A stretch of 64,000 nucleotides of DNA from Aldrovandia affinis (Eukaryota > Chordata > Actinopteri > Notacanthiformes > Halosauridae), in the NCBI GenBank assembly GCA_029706075.1, contig JAINUG010000048.1, forward strand, positions 2,660,501 through 2,724,500, in the 5' to 3' direction. Position numbers and translations under genes: made by a program. The notes beneath the pieces are model-generated. The model did no database searches and had not been told where the DNA came from. It saw only the letters and a list, made by a program, of their open reading frames with translations. Positions 25,701 through 36,240 of this stretch are shown here, piece by piece. How positions within the stretch are numbered: position 1 is the stretch's first letter; each line of letters starts with the position of its first letter.

Positions 25701-26354
25701 TAATTTCAGTAATTTCATTGTGTGTTTGCCTGAAACTCAGCATTAACAGTAATGGGCAGTTGCATTGTGTTTGCTTGAAACTTAATGACATAATGCCTCC
25801 ACACCACAAACAGAAGGACAAAGGGAAGTGAACATTGTAGATGAAATTCTATTCATAGTGTGCCGGGCCCATCCTCGAGAGCAATCAAATGGGAATTCTC
25901 AAAATCTCTGGCACGGTCGAGAGGTCAAAGTGAAAAATGAAACCGAGATGTACCATCGAATCAATGCACACACAAAAGGGTTCTTTTTGTGTCAGCAAAT
26001 GAGTTTTCTGCAGGCCTACAATGCAGGGTGCATGTGCACTGTCTGGGCATGTTATCATGATCCCTGTCTTTTCTGTATTGAATTTGTCTCAGATCTGAAC
26101 CGGAGGCCCGTGCTGACTTTTACGGGTGTTGTGTCCCATGTAGAGCAGTATCTGGTCAAAATGTTTTATTGAAGCTGACGCCTTCAGAGGTTAAGAGAAA
26201 CCGCAATTGTAATTCAAAAAAGCTGATATGTCATATCAAAGGCATGTGATGATGTGAATTATAATATCAAACTTTGTAATACAGTTTTTTTGTGGCAATG
26301 GTAAACACAAAAGTGTGGGATGCAGGTTTCAATTCAATTCATCTGTGTTTTTAG
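25701..26354. other. Non-repetitive block with a 114-codon open frame of no known family
   Basis: An open frame runs 25828-26172 on the plus strand, but its composition (cysteine- and aromatic-scattered) resembles no family I know and it has no splice context. The sequence itself is non-repetitive and could be a conserved noncoding element. I do not call a gene. Confidence 0.35.
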
Positions 26355-27742
26355 CTATAGGGTGCCAAATGCACAAGACATTTATTGTGCCATGCTTTTT
26401 CCCCCCACATTCCACCAAATTCTCTTTTTATCCCACATTTCACTTATTCCTGTATTTATGAGGTTTGAAATGTCAGGTCTTAATATTAAATATGCTTCAT
26501 TTAGTTTCAAACATTTACACATTTTATACATTTAGTAAATGTTTCATATATTTAGTCAATGTTTAATGTAAAATGTATTTTAGCTAATGAATGCCATCTG
26601 CCTTTCTGCTCTCTTGTTATTGTGCAGATGAGGATAGCTACCATCTTAAAAGACAGAAGGAAACTTTATTTAAATTGCACATAAATCAACAAGAATAAAA
26701 TTATCTCAAATATTAGATTAGCATCTAAACAGATATATATATATATGCACAATCAACATTAACCCTTTAATGCGTATGCTCCGCCTTGCGGATTGAGTTT
26801 CACTGCACATGCCTGAAATAATCAATTCCAACATTCTACACAGATTCTAAATTCCATCATTTTTTATATATTTGAATTTTTTACTATGCATTTAATAAAT
26901 TATTATTAGGCCTAATAATAATAATCCTCATTATTATTATACACCTTGTCCTTATTGGTTAAAAAAAAGACCATGCACTCTAAAGTTATGGGTCACTTCC
27001 TGTTAACACTATGGGGTGGGAGCCACAACAATGAATGTCCTGTATAATTAGCCTACAGAGCCATGTCCACATAACACCTGTAGAATGTTTTGTCAAAATC
27101 GGATAATACACAAAAAGGTTATGGGTCACTTTCTATTAACACATTTTCTAAAGATAATCAATTTGGTTGTTTGACTAAATCCTTAGCAGCCTGCTCAGTG
27201 GTGAGTATATTCTTTGAAGTAGAACAACATAGTTGCAGTAGCATAGCAGGTATCAAAGCATTGTGTGTTGGAAGACTTGTCAGTACACAGGTCAAGATAA
27301 TGGTCTAGGTGCTCGTGTGAATTTCCTGTCTTTTTCGGCTTTTGCCAACCATTATCTCCCACTTCTCTCACCTGGGTTTAATTGCTTATAAATTTAGGAA
27401 ACATTTCCAACATTTAGAACATGTATGACACATTTGAATGTTTCGTATATAAATATAATATATATTTGTTAAATTTATGAAACGAAATGTTTGAAACATT
27501 TTCTAAATGTTGAAAACCACTAAATATTAAAACATTTAGCTGAAATATTTACTTTTGTCTGAAATAATTCAAATTTTTATTTAGCCATATTTAATATTTA
27601 GACCTGCCATTTCAAACCTCATCAATTTAAGAAAAAGTGTTTTTTTGTTGTTCATTGTGGATATAAAGTGTTATTTTTGTTAAATGTGTGAAGAAATGCT
27701 TGGTAAATAAATGTAGTTTATGACACATTCGGCGCCCTATAG
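26355..27742. mobile_element. Non-autonomous DNA element with long, imperfect inverted termini, 1.39 kb
   Basis: The outer ends are CTATAGGGTGCCAAATG and, inverted, CTATAGGGCGCCGAATG. Further in, both ends carry ATGAGGTTTGAAATG, CAGGTCT and AATATTAAATATG words in inverted order (near 26457 and 27620), so the arms span roughly 200 bp. The interior has a direct duplication (TTATGGGTCACTTCCTG near 26985 and a close copy near 27119). I could not fix a target duplication, and the superfamily is unassigned. Confidence 0.7.
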
Positions 27743-28258
27743 TCAGCATGATGTATGTATTGTGTTACAATTGGCAATTGCACACTGAACAAGAAAAAAA
27801 AGTCAAGGCCACACCTCAATGGATAAAATAGTTTCTTTGGGTTTTTTTTTTTTTACTGTTTGGACCACAACGCCTGCAGCAGGGCTACAAATAGCTAAGT
27901 CAGATGTGTGGTATCTGTGATTCTTGCGCCAGGAGATTTGATCTCCCAACCCTTCACTCAAACTGCACCATGTTTGCTGGCTTCCTTTAGCTTTTTAAGA
28001 AGTATTAAATATGCAGGCAGTCTTACCACAAGTCAAGCCTATTGACAATATGTCAATCCACCAGCGGCAGACAGTCGATTGTGTATCGGTGACGGTTTTC
28101 TTTCACCAGCCTAATCTTCTAAATAAGATTTTAGAGGAAAAGTGAGTGGGTGGGATTTTGCTGTGAGAATTCAGCTGAGCTATGTTCATTAATGTCTGTA
28201 TGTTCTTACAGTTGAGGTCCAGTCATACTTCAAACTATGAAGCACATACTATATATAT
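27743..28258. other. Short gene-free stretch
   Basis: Ordinary noncoding sequence with a T-run at 27842-27854. Nothing recognised. Confidence 0.5.
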
Positions 28259-28388
28259 ATAAACACACACACAGCAGGTATAATAAGTATTCATTGGCAT
28301 TTTTCACATTATATTTTCTTACTTCATGGAATCAAAATAGATTTAATTGGGATTTCTTGCCACTGATAAACACAATATACTCTATAAT
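28259..28388 (-). mobile_element. Left piece of a Tc1-like element split by the LTR array
   Basis: The segment from GCAGGTATAATAAGTATTC to GATAAACACAATATACTC joins in sense to 35263 onwards (GTCAAATAAAAAACAGC) once the LTR array and one ATAAT are removed. The joined order matches the noncoding end of Tc1-like fish elements as I remember them. The outer terminus lies in the AT/AC tract at 28250-28275. Confidence 0.7.
28384..28388. repeat. 5-bp target-site duplication, left copy (ATAAT)
   Basis: ATAAT stands immediately before TGTCACGG at 28389. The identical ATAAT follows the last LTR at 35258-35262. Five-base duplications are usual for Ty3/gypsy-type integration. Confidence 0.85.
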
Positions 28389-28412
28389 TGTCACGGTTGT
28401 TCCCCAGATTCA

Positions 28413-28426
28413 CCACCAGATGGCGG
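28413..28426 (+). promoter_or_regulatory. CTCF-like core motif in LTR1
   Basis: CCACCAGATGGCGG fits the CTCF core as commonly written (CCASYAGRKGGCRS). It lies 24 bp inside the LTR, upstream of the CCAAT and TATA boxes. The same word recurs at the same offset in LTR2 (30742-30755) and LTR3 (33078-33091). Binding is inferred only. Confidence 0.45.
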
Positions 28427-28468
28427 TGTGCGCCTTTTTTCCTTAACGCGCTCAGCTGGTTTGAATGA

Positions 28469-28491
28469 CCAATTATCTCTCCCTATAAATA
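28469..28491 (+). promoter_or_regulatory. CCAAT and TATA boxes of LTR1 promoter
   Basis: CCAAT at 28469-28473 and TATAAATA at 28484-28491 form a compact polymerase II promoter. Equivalents lie at 30795/30810 in LTR2 and 33134/33149 in LTR3, so all three copies keep the promoter. Confidence 0.6.
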
Positions 28492-29120
28492 CCCGCACCT
28501 AACTTCAATCAGGGCGAAATCGTAAGCCATCTTTACGATTTTTAGCCGGTAAGGTAAGAATGTCTTTTTCAAGACGTTCACAAAGACTTCACAAAGACTT
28601 TTCTAAAGAAACGACTATCTCCTTTTCAACCCCTTCTAAAGACGCAAGAACTTAGTTAGTTGTCCCTTTTAAGGAAACCTTATCTCTCTAAATGGGGTTT
28701 TAGGTTGGTTTCCGTTCGTCAGTCTGTTTGACTGTTTTGGGTTGCTAACTTGTTCTTTGGCTCTTCTAGCCGTTTACGTTTTTGGGGAGTACTCTGGTCC
28801 TAACGAAAGAACTCATTTTAGTTTCCTGCTTTAAGAAACCTTGTTCGCTAAAATGCGCTTTTCTTTTGGTTTCGTTTTTAGCCAGCCAGTTCGACTGGTT
28901 CGTGGGTTACTACTGGTTCTTTTGGCTAACTGCCTTTTACGTTTTGGACATAAAGAGTTTTGAGTTAAGGTCGGTTCATTCACCATTTAATTGTACCCAC
29001 TTATGGAACTTCTCTCGTGTGTAAATTGTACCCTCTGGGTCGCTGAGGTTGTTTCCGGGTTTCAATTTTGTTATGGCGGCTTTGCTAGCCTCCTGCGTTT
29101 TTCTTACGCTCTGTGCCATT

Positions 29121-29610
29121 TTATAACCAATAGTTCCTACATGTGAAACTCACTCGTGGTTAGGAGTGTTTCTCTGGTTTCATTTGTTCAGTCGTCTAGG
29201 CTGTTTATGGGTTCTATTTTATAACCAATAGTTCCTACATGTGAAACTCACTCGTGGTTAGGAGTGTTCTCTGGTTTCATTTGTTCAGTCGTCTAGGCTG
29301 TTTATGGGTTCTATTTATAACCAATAGTTCCTACATGTGAAACTCACTCGTGGTTAGGAGTGTTCCTCTGGTTTCATTTGTTCAGTCGTCTAGGCTGTTT
29401 ATGGGTTCTATTTTATAACCTTTAGTGCCTACAATTGAAACTCACTCGTGGTTAGGAGTGTTCCTCTAGTTTCTTTTGTTCAGTCGTCTAGGCTGTTTAT
29501 GGGTTCTATTTCCTAACCTTATTTCTTACATTGAAACTCACTCGTGGTTAGGAGTGTTTCACAGTTTCTTTTGTTCAGTCTGATAGGCTGTTTACTGGTT
29601 ACTTATTGTT
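29121..29610 (+). repeat. Five tandem 97-bp units inside LTR1
   Basis: Units begin near 29121, 29219, 29315, 29413 and 29509. Each carries TTATAACC, GAAACTCACTCGTGG, TTAGGAGTGTT and a CAGTCGTCTAGGCTG palindrome. The first three are almost identical; the last two diverge. The same block is at about 31440-31925 in LTR2 and 33790-34270 in LTR3, so the amplification predates the LTR duplications. Confidence 0.9.
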
Positions 29611-30577
29611 CTGGCGGTTCTCCAGCCCTCCTGCGTTTACATACGCTCAGAACTTTTGTTAACCAAATTCTGTGTCACTTATGTATTAGAAACCTTGTGC
29701 GCTAAAAATGCGCTTTTATTTTGGTTTCATTCTTGTTCAGCAGATCTCCTGGTATAGGGTTTACTCTGTGGTTCTGTCGGTCCCCCTTAACCGTTTCGAG
29801 TTTTGGCGGACGTCAGTTGTGGGTCTTGTTGTTCCCCGCTGTCTGTCATCCCCACCTAACTGTCTCTTAGGCTCTTACGTTTTCACGCTAAGACCTTTTC
29901 GCTCCATTTAATTGTACCCACTATTGTACTTCTCTCGTGTGTAAATTGTACCCTCCTGGTCGCTGAGGTTGTCTTCGGGTTTCAATGTTGTTTTGGTGGC
30001 TTTGCAGTTTTTGCGGATGCCAGATAGCAGGTTAACTTTGGGCCCTGCTGTCTGACAGTCCTTCCTACCGTTCGAGTTTTGGACGTTCAGAACTAATGGG
30101 TCAGGTTTTACCATTTGATCTTGTGGGCTCTCCTAGCTCTTCCGTTTATTGACGCCGCAGTACTTTTGGTTATGTCCAGTCATAATAATTTACTTACTTG
30201 TGTCTTACTAAAAACCCTTTGCTCGCTATTGGCGTTTTCATTTTGTTTCGTGGGTTCAGTCGTTTAGACTGTTTTCAGGTGATACCTGGTTCTGTTGGCT
30301 TCCCTAGCCTTTCACATTTTGGGAGGTTCAGAATATTTGATTCAGGTTGCTTTTGTTCAGTTCGATTGGACTGGTTCAGGTTACTAGCTTGTTCGTTTGG
30401 CTATCATTGCCTTTACGTTTTTAGACACTTGGTTAACACCCGTGGGTGTGGTTTGCGTTCATCCCTTATTATCTTCCCTATTCTCTGTTTTACAGAGCTA
30501 GTGGTTAGACGGGTTCCGCTCTAACTTTTTGATCCCCTAGGTTCTGCGAGTGGCGCCTATCACCACCAACCCTTACA

Positions 30578-30717
30578 GTACGATTTCGCCATATCTTGGC
30601 GGCCAGCGGGTCCCTACGGTTTCGCTTAACTAGCTTATCTGTTTAAACAAAAAAATTCTCTTCCTAAACACCGTGTGGGTTCGTAGGGTCGTCAAGAGTC
30701 GCCTAAGGGGGGGGTCC
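30578..30717 (+). other. Internal segment 1 of LTR element (140 bp)
   Basis: The segment between LTR1 and LTR2 has no coding capacity. It includes GGTCCCTACGGTTTCGC and a closing purine run before LTR2. A primer-binding site should lie just after 30577; a TGGCGGCC word at 30597 is a candidate but is altered in the second spacer, so I leave it open. Confidence 0.6.
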
Positions 30718-32913
30718 TGTCACGGTTGTTCCCCAGATTCACCACCAGATGGCGGTGCGCCTTTTTCCTTAACGCGCTCAGCTGGTTTGAATGACCAATT
30801 ATCTCTCCCTATAAATACCCGCACCTAACTTCAATCAGGCGAAATCGTAAGCCATCTTTACGATTTTTAGCCGGTAAGGTAAGAATGTCTTTTTCAAGAC
30901 GTTCACAAAGACTTCACAAAGACTTTTCTAAAGAAACGACTATCTCCTTTTCAACCCCTTCTAAAGACGCAAGAACTTAGTTAGTTGTCCCTTTTAAGGA
31001 AACCTTATCTCTAAATGGGGGTTTTCGGTTGGTTTCCGTCGTCAGTCTGTTTGACTGTTTTGGGTTGCTAACTTGTTCTTTTGGCTCTTCTAGCCGTTCA
31101 CGTTTTGGGGAGTACTCTGGTCCTAACGAAAGAACTCATTTTAGTTTCCTGCTTTAAGAAACCTTGTTCGCTAAAATGCGCTTTTCTTTTGGTTCGCTTT
31201 TAGCCAGCCAGTTCGACTGGTTCGTGGGTTACTACTGGTTCTTTTGGCTAACTGCCTTTTACGTTTTGGACATAAAGAGTTTTGAGTTAAGGTCGGTTCA
31301 TTCACCATTTAATTGTACCCACTTATGGAACTTCTCTCGTGTGTAAATTGTACCCTCTGGGTCGCTGAGGTTGTTTCCGGGTTTCAATTTTGTTATGGCG
31401 GCTTTGCTAGCCTCCTGCGTTTTCTTACGCTCTGTGCCATTTTATAACCAATAGTTCCTACATGTGAAACTCACTCGTGGTTAGGAGTGTTTCTCTGGTT
31501 TCATTTGTTCAGTCGTCTAGGCTGTTTATGGGTTCTATTTTATAACCAATAGTTCCTACATGTGAAACTCACTCGTGGTTAGGAGTGTTCTCTGGTTTCA
31601 TTTGTTCAGTCGTCTAGGCTGTTTATGGGTTCTATTTTATAACCAATAGTTCCTACATGTGAAACTCACTCGTGGTTAGGAGTGTTCCTCTGGTTTCATT
31701 TGTTCAGTCGTCTAGGCTGTTTATGGGTTCTATTTTATAACCTTTAGTGCCTACAATTGAAACTCACTCGTGGTTAGGAGTGTTCCTCTAGTTTCTTTTG
31801 TTCAGTCGTCTAGGCTGTTTATGGGTTCTATTTCCTAACCTTATTTCTTACATTGAAACTCACTCGTGGTTAGGAGTGTTTCACAGTTTCTTTTGTTCAG
31901 TCTGATAGGCTGTTTACTGGTTACTTATTGTTCTGGCGGTTCTCCTAGCCCTCCTGCGTTTACATACGCTCAGAACTTTTGTTAACCAAATTCTGTGTCA
32001 CTTATGTATTAGAAACCTTGTGCGCTAAAAATGCGCTTTTATTTTGGTTTCATTCTTGTTCAGCAGATCTCCTGGTATAGGGTTTACTCTGTGGTTCTGT
32101 CGGTCCCCCTTAACCGTTTCGAGTTTTGGCGGACGTCAGTTGTGGGTCTTGTTGTTCCCCGCTGTCTGTCATCCCCACCTAACTGTCTCTTAGGCTCTTA
32201 CGTTTTCATACGCTAAGACCTTTTCGCCTCCATTTAATTGTACCCACTATTGTACTTCTCTCGTGTGTAAATTGTACCCTCCTGGTCGCTGAGGTTGTCT
32301 TCGGGTTTCAATGTTGTTTTGGTGGCTTTGCAGTTTTTGCGGATGCCAGATAGCAGGTTAACTTTGGGCCCTGCTGTCTGACGGTCCTTCCTACCGCTTT
32401 CGAGTTTTAGGACGTTCAGAACTAATGGGTCAGGTTTTACCATTTGATCTTGTGGGCTCTCCTAGCTCTTCCGTTTACGGACGCCGCAGTACTTTGGTTA
32501 TGTCCAGTCATAATAATTTACTTACTTGTGTCTTACTAAAAAAACCCTTTGCTCGCTATTAAAGCGTTTTCATTTTGTTTTCGTGGGTTCAGTCGTTTAG
32601 ACTGTTTTCAGGTGATACCTGGTTCTGTTGGCTTCCCTAGCCTTTCACATTTTGGGAGGTTCAGAATATTTGATTCAGGTTGCTTTTGTTCAGTTCGATT
32701 GGACTGGTTCAGGTTACTAGCTTGTTCGTTTGGCTATCATTGCCTTTACGTTTTTAGACACTTGGAGTTAACACCCGGTGGGTGTGGTTTGCGTTCATCC
32801 CTTATTATCTTCCCTATTCTCTGTTTTACAGAGCTAGTGGTTAGACGGGTTCCGTCTAACTTTTTGATCCCCTAGGGTTCTGCGAGTGGCGCCTATCACC
32901 ACCAACCCTTACA
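30718..32913 (+). repeat. LTR copy 2, 2196 bp
   Basis: Same boundaries and modules as LTR1. Differences are mostly one-base gains or losses in homopolymers. The CTCF-like core is at 30742-30755, CCAAT at 30795 and TATAAATA at 30810. This copy is internal, flanked by the two 140-bp spacers and not by target duplications. Confidence 0.85.
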
Positions 32914-33053
32914 GTACGATTTCATATCTTAGCGTCAGCGGTCCCTACGGTTTCGCTAACTAGCTTATCTGTTTAAACAAAAAAAAAATTCTCTTCCTAA
33001 ACACCCGTGTGGGTTCGTAGGGTCGTCAAGAGTCGCCCCTAAGGGGGGGGTCC
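32914..33053 (+). other. Internal segment 2 of LTR element (140 bp)
   Basis: Same organisation as internal segment 1, with small differences around 32926-32944 and in the A-run at 32980. The terminal purine run AAGGGGGGGG precedes TCC and LTR3. Confidence 0.6.
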
Positions 33054-35257
33054 TGTCACGGTTGTTCCCCAGATTCACCACCAGATGGCGGTGTGCGCCT
33101 TTTTTCCTTAACGCGCTCAGCTGGTTTGAATGACCAATTATCTCTCCCTATAAATACCCGCACCTAACTTCAATCAGGGCGAAATCGTAAGCCATCTTTA
33201 CGATTTTTAGCCGGTAAGGTAAGAATGTCTTTTTTTTTTTTCAAGACGTTCACAAAGACTTCACAAAGACTTTTCTAAAGAAACGACTATCTCCTTTTCA
33301 ACCCCTTCTAAAGACGCAAGAACTTAGTTAGTTGTCCCTTTTAAGGAAACCTTATCTCTCTAAATGGGGGTTTTCGGTTGGTTTCCGTTCGTCAGTCTGT
33401 TTGACTGTTTTGGGTTGCTAACTTGTTCTTTTGGCTCTTCTAGCCGTTTACGTTTTTGGGGAGTACTCTGGTCCTAACGAAAGAACTCATTTTAGTTTCC
33501 TGCTTTAAGAAACCTTGTTCGCTAAAATGCGCTTTTCTTTTGGTTTCGTTTTAGCCAGCCGGTTCGACTGGTTCGTGGGTTACTACTGGTTCTTTTGGCT
33601 AACTGCCTTTTACGTTTTGGACATAAAGAGTTTTGAGTTAAGGTCGGTTCATTCACCATTTAATTGTACCCACTTATGGAACTTCTCTCGTGTGTAAATT
33701 GTACCCTCTGGGTCGCTGAGGTTGTTTCCGGGTTTCAATTTTGTTATGGCGGCTTTGCTAGCCTCCTGCGTTCTTACGCTCTGTGCCATTTTATAACCAA
33801 TAGTTCTACATGTGAAACTCACTTCGTGGTTAGGAGTGTTTCTCTGGTTTCATTTGTTCAGTCGTCTAGGCTGTTTATGGGTTCTATTTTATAACCAATA
33901 GTTCCTACATGTGAAACTCACTCGTGGTTAGGAGTGTTCTCTGGTTTCATTTGTTCAGTCGTCTAGGCTGTTTATGGGTTCTATTTTATAACCAATAGTT
34001 CCTACATGTGAAACTCACTCGTGGTTAGGAGTGTTCCTCTGGTTTCATTTGTTCAGTCGTCTAGGCTGTTTATGGGTTCTATTTTATAACCTTTAGTGCC
34101 TACAATTGAAACTCACTCGTGGTTAGGAGTGTTCCTCTAGTTTCTTTTGTTCAGTCGTCTAGGCTGTTTATGGGTTCTATTTCTAACCTTATTTCTTACA
34201 TTGAAACTCACTCGTGGTTAGGAGTGTTTCACAGTTTCTTTTGTTCAGTCTGATAGGCTGTTTACTGGTTACTTATTGTTCTGGCGGTTCTCCTAGCCCT
34301 CCTGCGTTTACATACGCTCAGAACTTTGTTAACCAAATTCTGTGTCACTTATGTATTAGAAACCTTGTGCGCTAAAAATGCGCTTTATTTTGGTTTCATT
34401 CTTGTTCAGCAGATCTCCTGGTATAGGGTTTACTCTGTGGTTCTGTCGGTCCCCTTAACCGTTTCGAGTTTTGGCGGACGTCAGTTGTGGGTCTTGTTGT
34501 TCCCGCTGTCTGTCATCCCCACCTAACTGTCTCTTAGGCTCTTACGTTTTCATACGCTAAGACCTTTTCGCCTCCATTTAATTGTACCCACTATTGTACT
34601 TCTCTCGTGTGTAAATTGTACCCTCCTGGTCGCTGAGGTTGTCTTCGGGTTTCAATGTTGTTTTGGTGGCTTTGCAGTTTTTGCGGATGCCAGATAGCAG
34701 GTTAACTTTTGGGCCCTGCTGTCTGACGGTCCTTCCTACCGTTTCGAGTTTTCGGACGTTCAGAACTAATGGGTCAGGTTTTACCATTTGATCTTGTGGG
34801 CTCTCCTAGCTCTTCGCGTTTACGGACGCGCAGTACTTTTGGTTATGTCCAGTCATAATAATTTACTTACTTGTGTCTTACTAAAAAAACCCTTTGCTCG
34901 CTATTAAGCGTTTTCATTTTGTTTTCGTGGGTTCAGTCGTTTAGACTGTTTTCAGGTGATACCTGGTTCTGTTGGCTTCCCTAGCCTTTCACATTTTGGG
35001 AGGTTCAGAATATTTGATTCAGGTTGCTTTTGTTCAGTTCGATTGGACTGGTTCAGGTTACTAGCTTGTTCGTTTGGCTATCATTGCCTTTACGTTTTTA
35101 GACACTTGGAGTTAACACCCGGTGGGTGTGGTTTGCGTTCATCCCTTATTATCTTCCCTATTCTCTGTTTTACAGAGCTAGTGGTTAGACGGGTTCCGTC
35201 TAACTTTTTGATCCCCTAGGGTTCTGCGAGTGGCGCCTATCACCACCAACCCTTACA
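33054..35257 (+). repeat. LTR copy 3, 2204 bp
   Basis: Same boundaries and modules. A T-run of about 13 bases has replaced a short one near 33229-33241. The CTCF-like core is at 33078-33091, CCAAT at 33134 and TATAAATA at 33149. The copy ends CCTTACA at 35257, directly followed by the right target duplication. Confidence 0.85.
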
Positions 35258-36240
35258 ATAATGTCAAATAAAAAACAGCAACTCTAAAGCTTTTTCTGAA
35301 TTAATTTCACATAAAAAACAAACAATAAATAATTCCATAAGTATTCACCCCCCTTTGACTTAATATTTTGTAGAGGCACCTTTAGCTGCATTTACAGCTG
35401 TGAGTCTATTTAGCTAAGTCTCTATCAGATTTGCACATCTTCACATTGCCCATTCTCCTGTACAAAATTGTTCAAGCTCCACCAAGTTGGATAAGGACTG
35501 GTGGTGAACAGCAATTTTAAAATCTTTCCACAGATTCTCAATGGGATTGAGGTCTGGGCTTTGACTGAGCCACTCCAGGACCTTTGTTTGGTTTGTAAAC
35601 CACTCCAATGTGGCTTTTGCTGTGTGCTTTCAGTCATTGTCCTGTTGGAATATAAATCTTCTCCCAAGTCTCTTGCAGACTGCAGCAGGTTTCCTCCTGT
35701 ATCTTGCTCCATCCATTTTGCCAATTATTTTGCCATCTACAGTATATCTATGTTTTCCAGTCCCTGAAGCAGAGACGCATCCCAATGGCATTAGGCTCCC
35801 CCCATCATGTTTCATGGTAGGAATAGTGTTCTTGGGTTGATGAGCAGTGTTAGGCTTGTGCCAAACATAGCGCCTAACATTGATGCCAAAAAGTTCAGAC
35901 CATAGATTCTTCCTCCACTTGGTTTGAGAGTCTCCCATATGCCTTCTGGCAAACTGAAGCAGGATTTCATGTGACTTTTCTTCTTCAACAATGGTTTTCA
36001 TTTTGCCACCCTCCAATAAAGTGCAAATTTAGTGAACCGCCAGGGCTATTGTTTTCCATGGACAGTTTCTCCCATCCTTGCCATGGAAGACTGTAACTTT
36101 GTCAGAGTTGTCATAAACCTCATGGTGGCTTCCTTAACAAGTGCTCTTCTAGCACGGATGCTCAGTTTTGGAAGACGGCCTGTTCTAAGCAAATTCACAG
36201 TTGTGCCATATTCTCACCATTTCTTTATGGACTTAACGGT
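35258..36240 (-). pseudogene. Right part of the split Tc1-like element, with broken transposase
   Basis: After ATAAT (35258-35262) the Tc1-like element resumes. Minus-strand frames give [18 protein letters not shown], a damaged first catalytic region ([15 protein letters not shown], aspartate missing), FIFQQDND with the second aspartate, and, in another frame, the C-terminal part down to about 35350. Several stops and shifts make it inactive. The terminus on this side fades into AT repeats near 36240. Confidence 0.8.

Larger units (their letters stand above)
28389..30577 (+). repeat. LTR copy 1, 2189 bp
   Basis: TG...CA-bounded LTR. U3 is short: CCAAT at 28469 and TATAAATA at 28484 put the likely transcription start near 28515, leaving about 2 kb as R/U5. 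Two overlapping GTAAG donor-like sites follow at 28549 and 28554. The rest is modular: CAGTC-N5-GACTG palindromes, GGCT-N5-AGCC hairpins, two copies of a 110-bp block starting CCATTTAATTGTACCCACT (28981, 29907) and five 97-bp tandem units. Open frames are short and shift between copies, so they are not genes. I did not spot AATAAA. Confidence 0.85.
28389..35257. mobile_element. Three-LTR tandem array of a non-autonomous LTR retrotransposon
   Basis: The layout is LTR1 (28389-30577), 140-bp spacer (30578-30717), LTR2 (30718-32913), 140-bp spacer (32914-33053), LTR3 (33054-35257). Every LTR begins TGTCACGG and ends CCTTACA. The spacers end in an A/G-rich run (TAAGGGGGGG plus TCC) directly before the next LTR, the place of a polypurine tract. 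One 5-bp duplication brackets the whole array, so it entered as one unit and probably expanded by unequal LTR recombination. No gag, protease, reverse transcriptase or integrase is encoded. Orientation by TATA position is left to right. A recently duplicated satellite is the alternative, but it would not explain the duplication and termini. Confidence 0.85.

Noticed and set aside
25828..26172. 114-codon open frame as a novel gene
   Set aside because: No domain, signal, splice context or codon pattern to support it; kept only as a possible conserved noncoding block.
28782..35219. Open frames of 60-108 codons recurring in each 2.3-kb unit, as possible genes of an unknown system
   Set aside because: They lie within LTRs, change length and frame between copies through homopolymer indels, are low in complexity and have no recognisable domain.
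28389..35257. Tandem satellite DNA
   Set aside because: TG/CA boundaries, the polypurine run before each unit, CCAAT/TATA promoter and a 5-bp duplication round the whole array fit an LTR element better.
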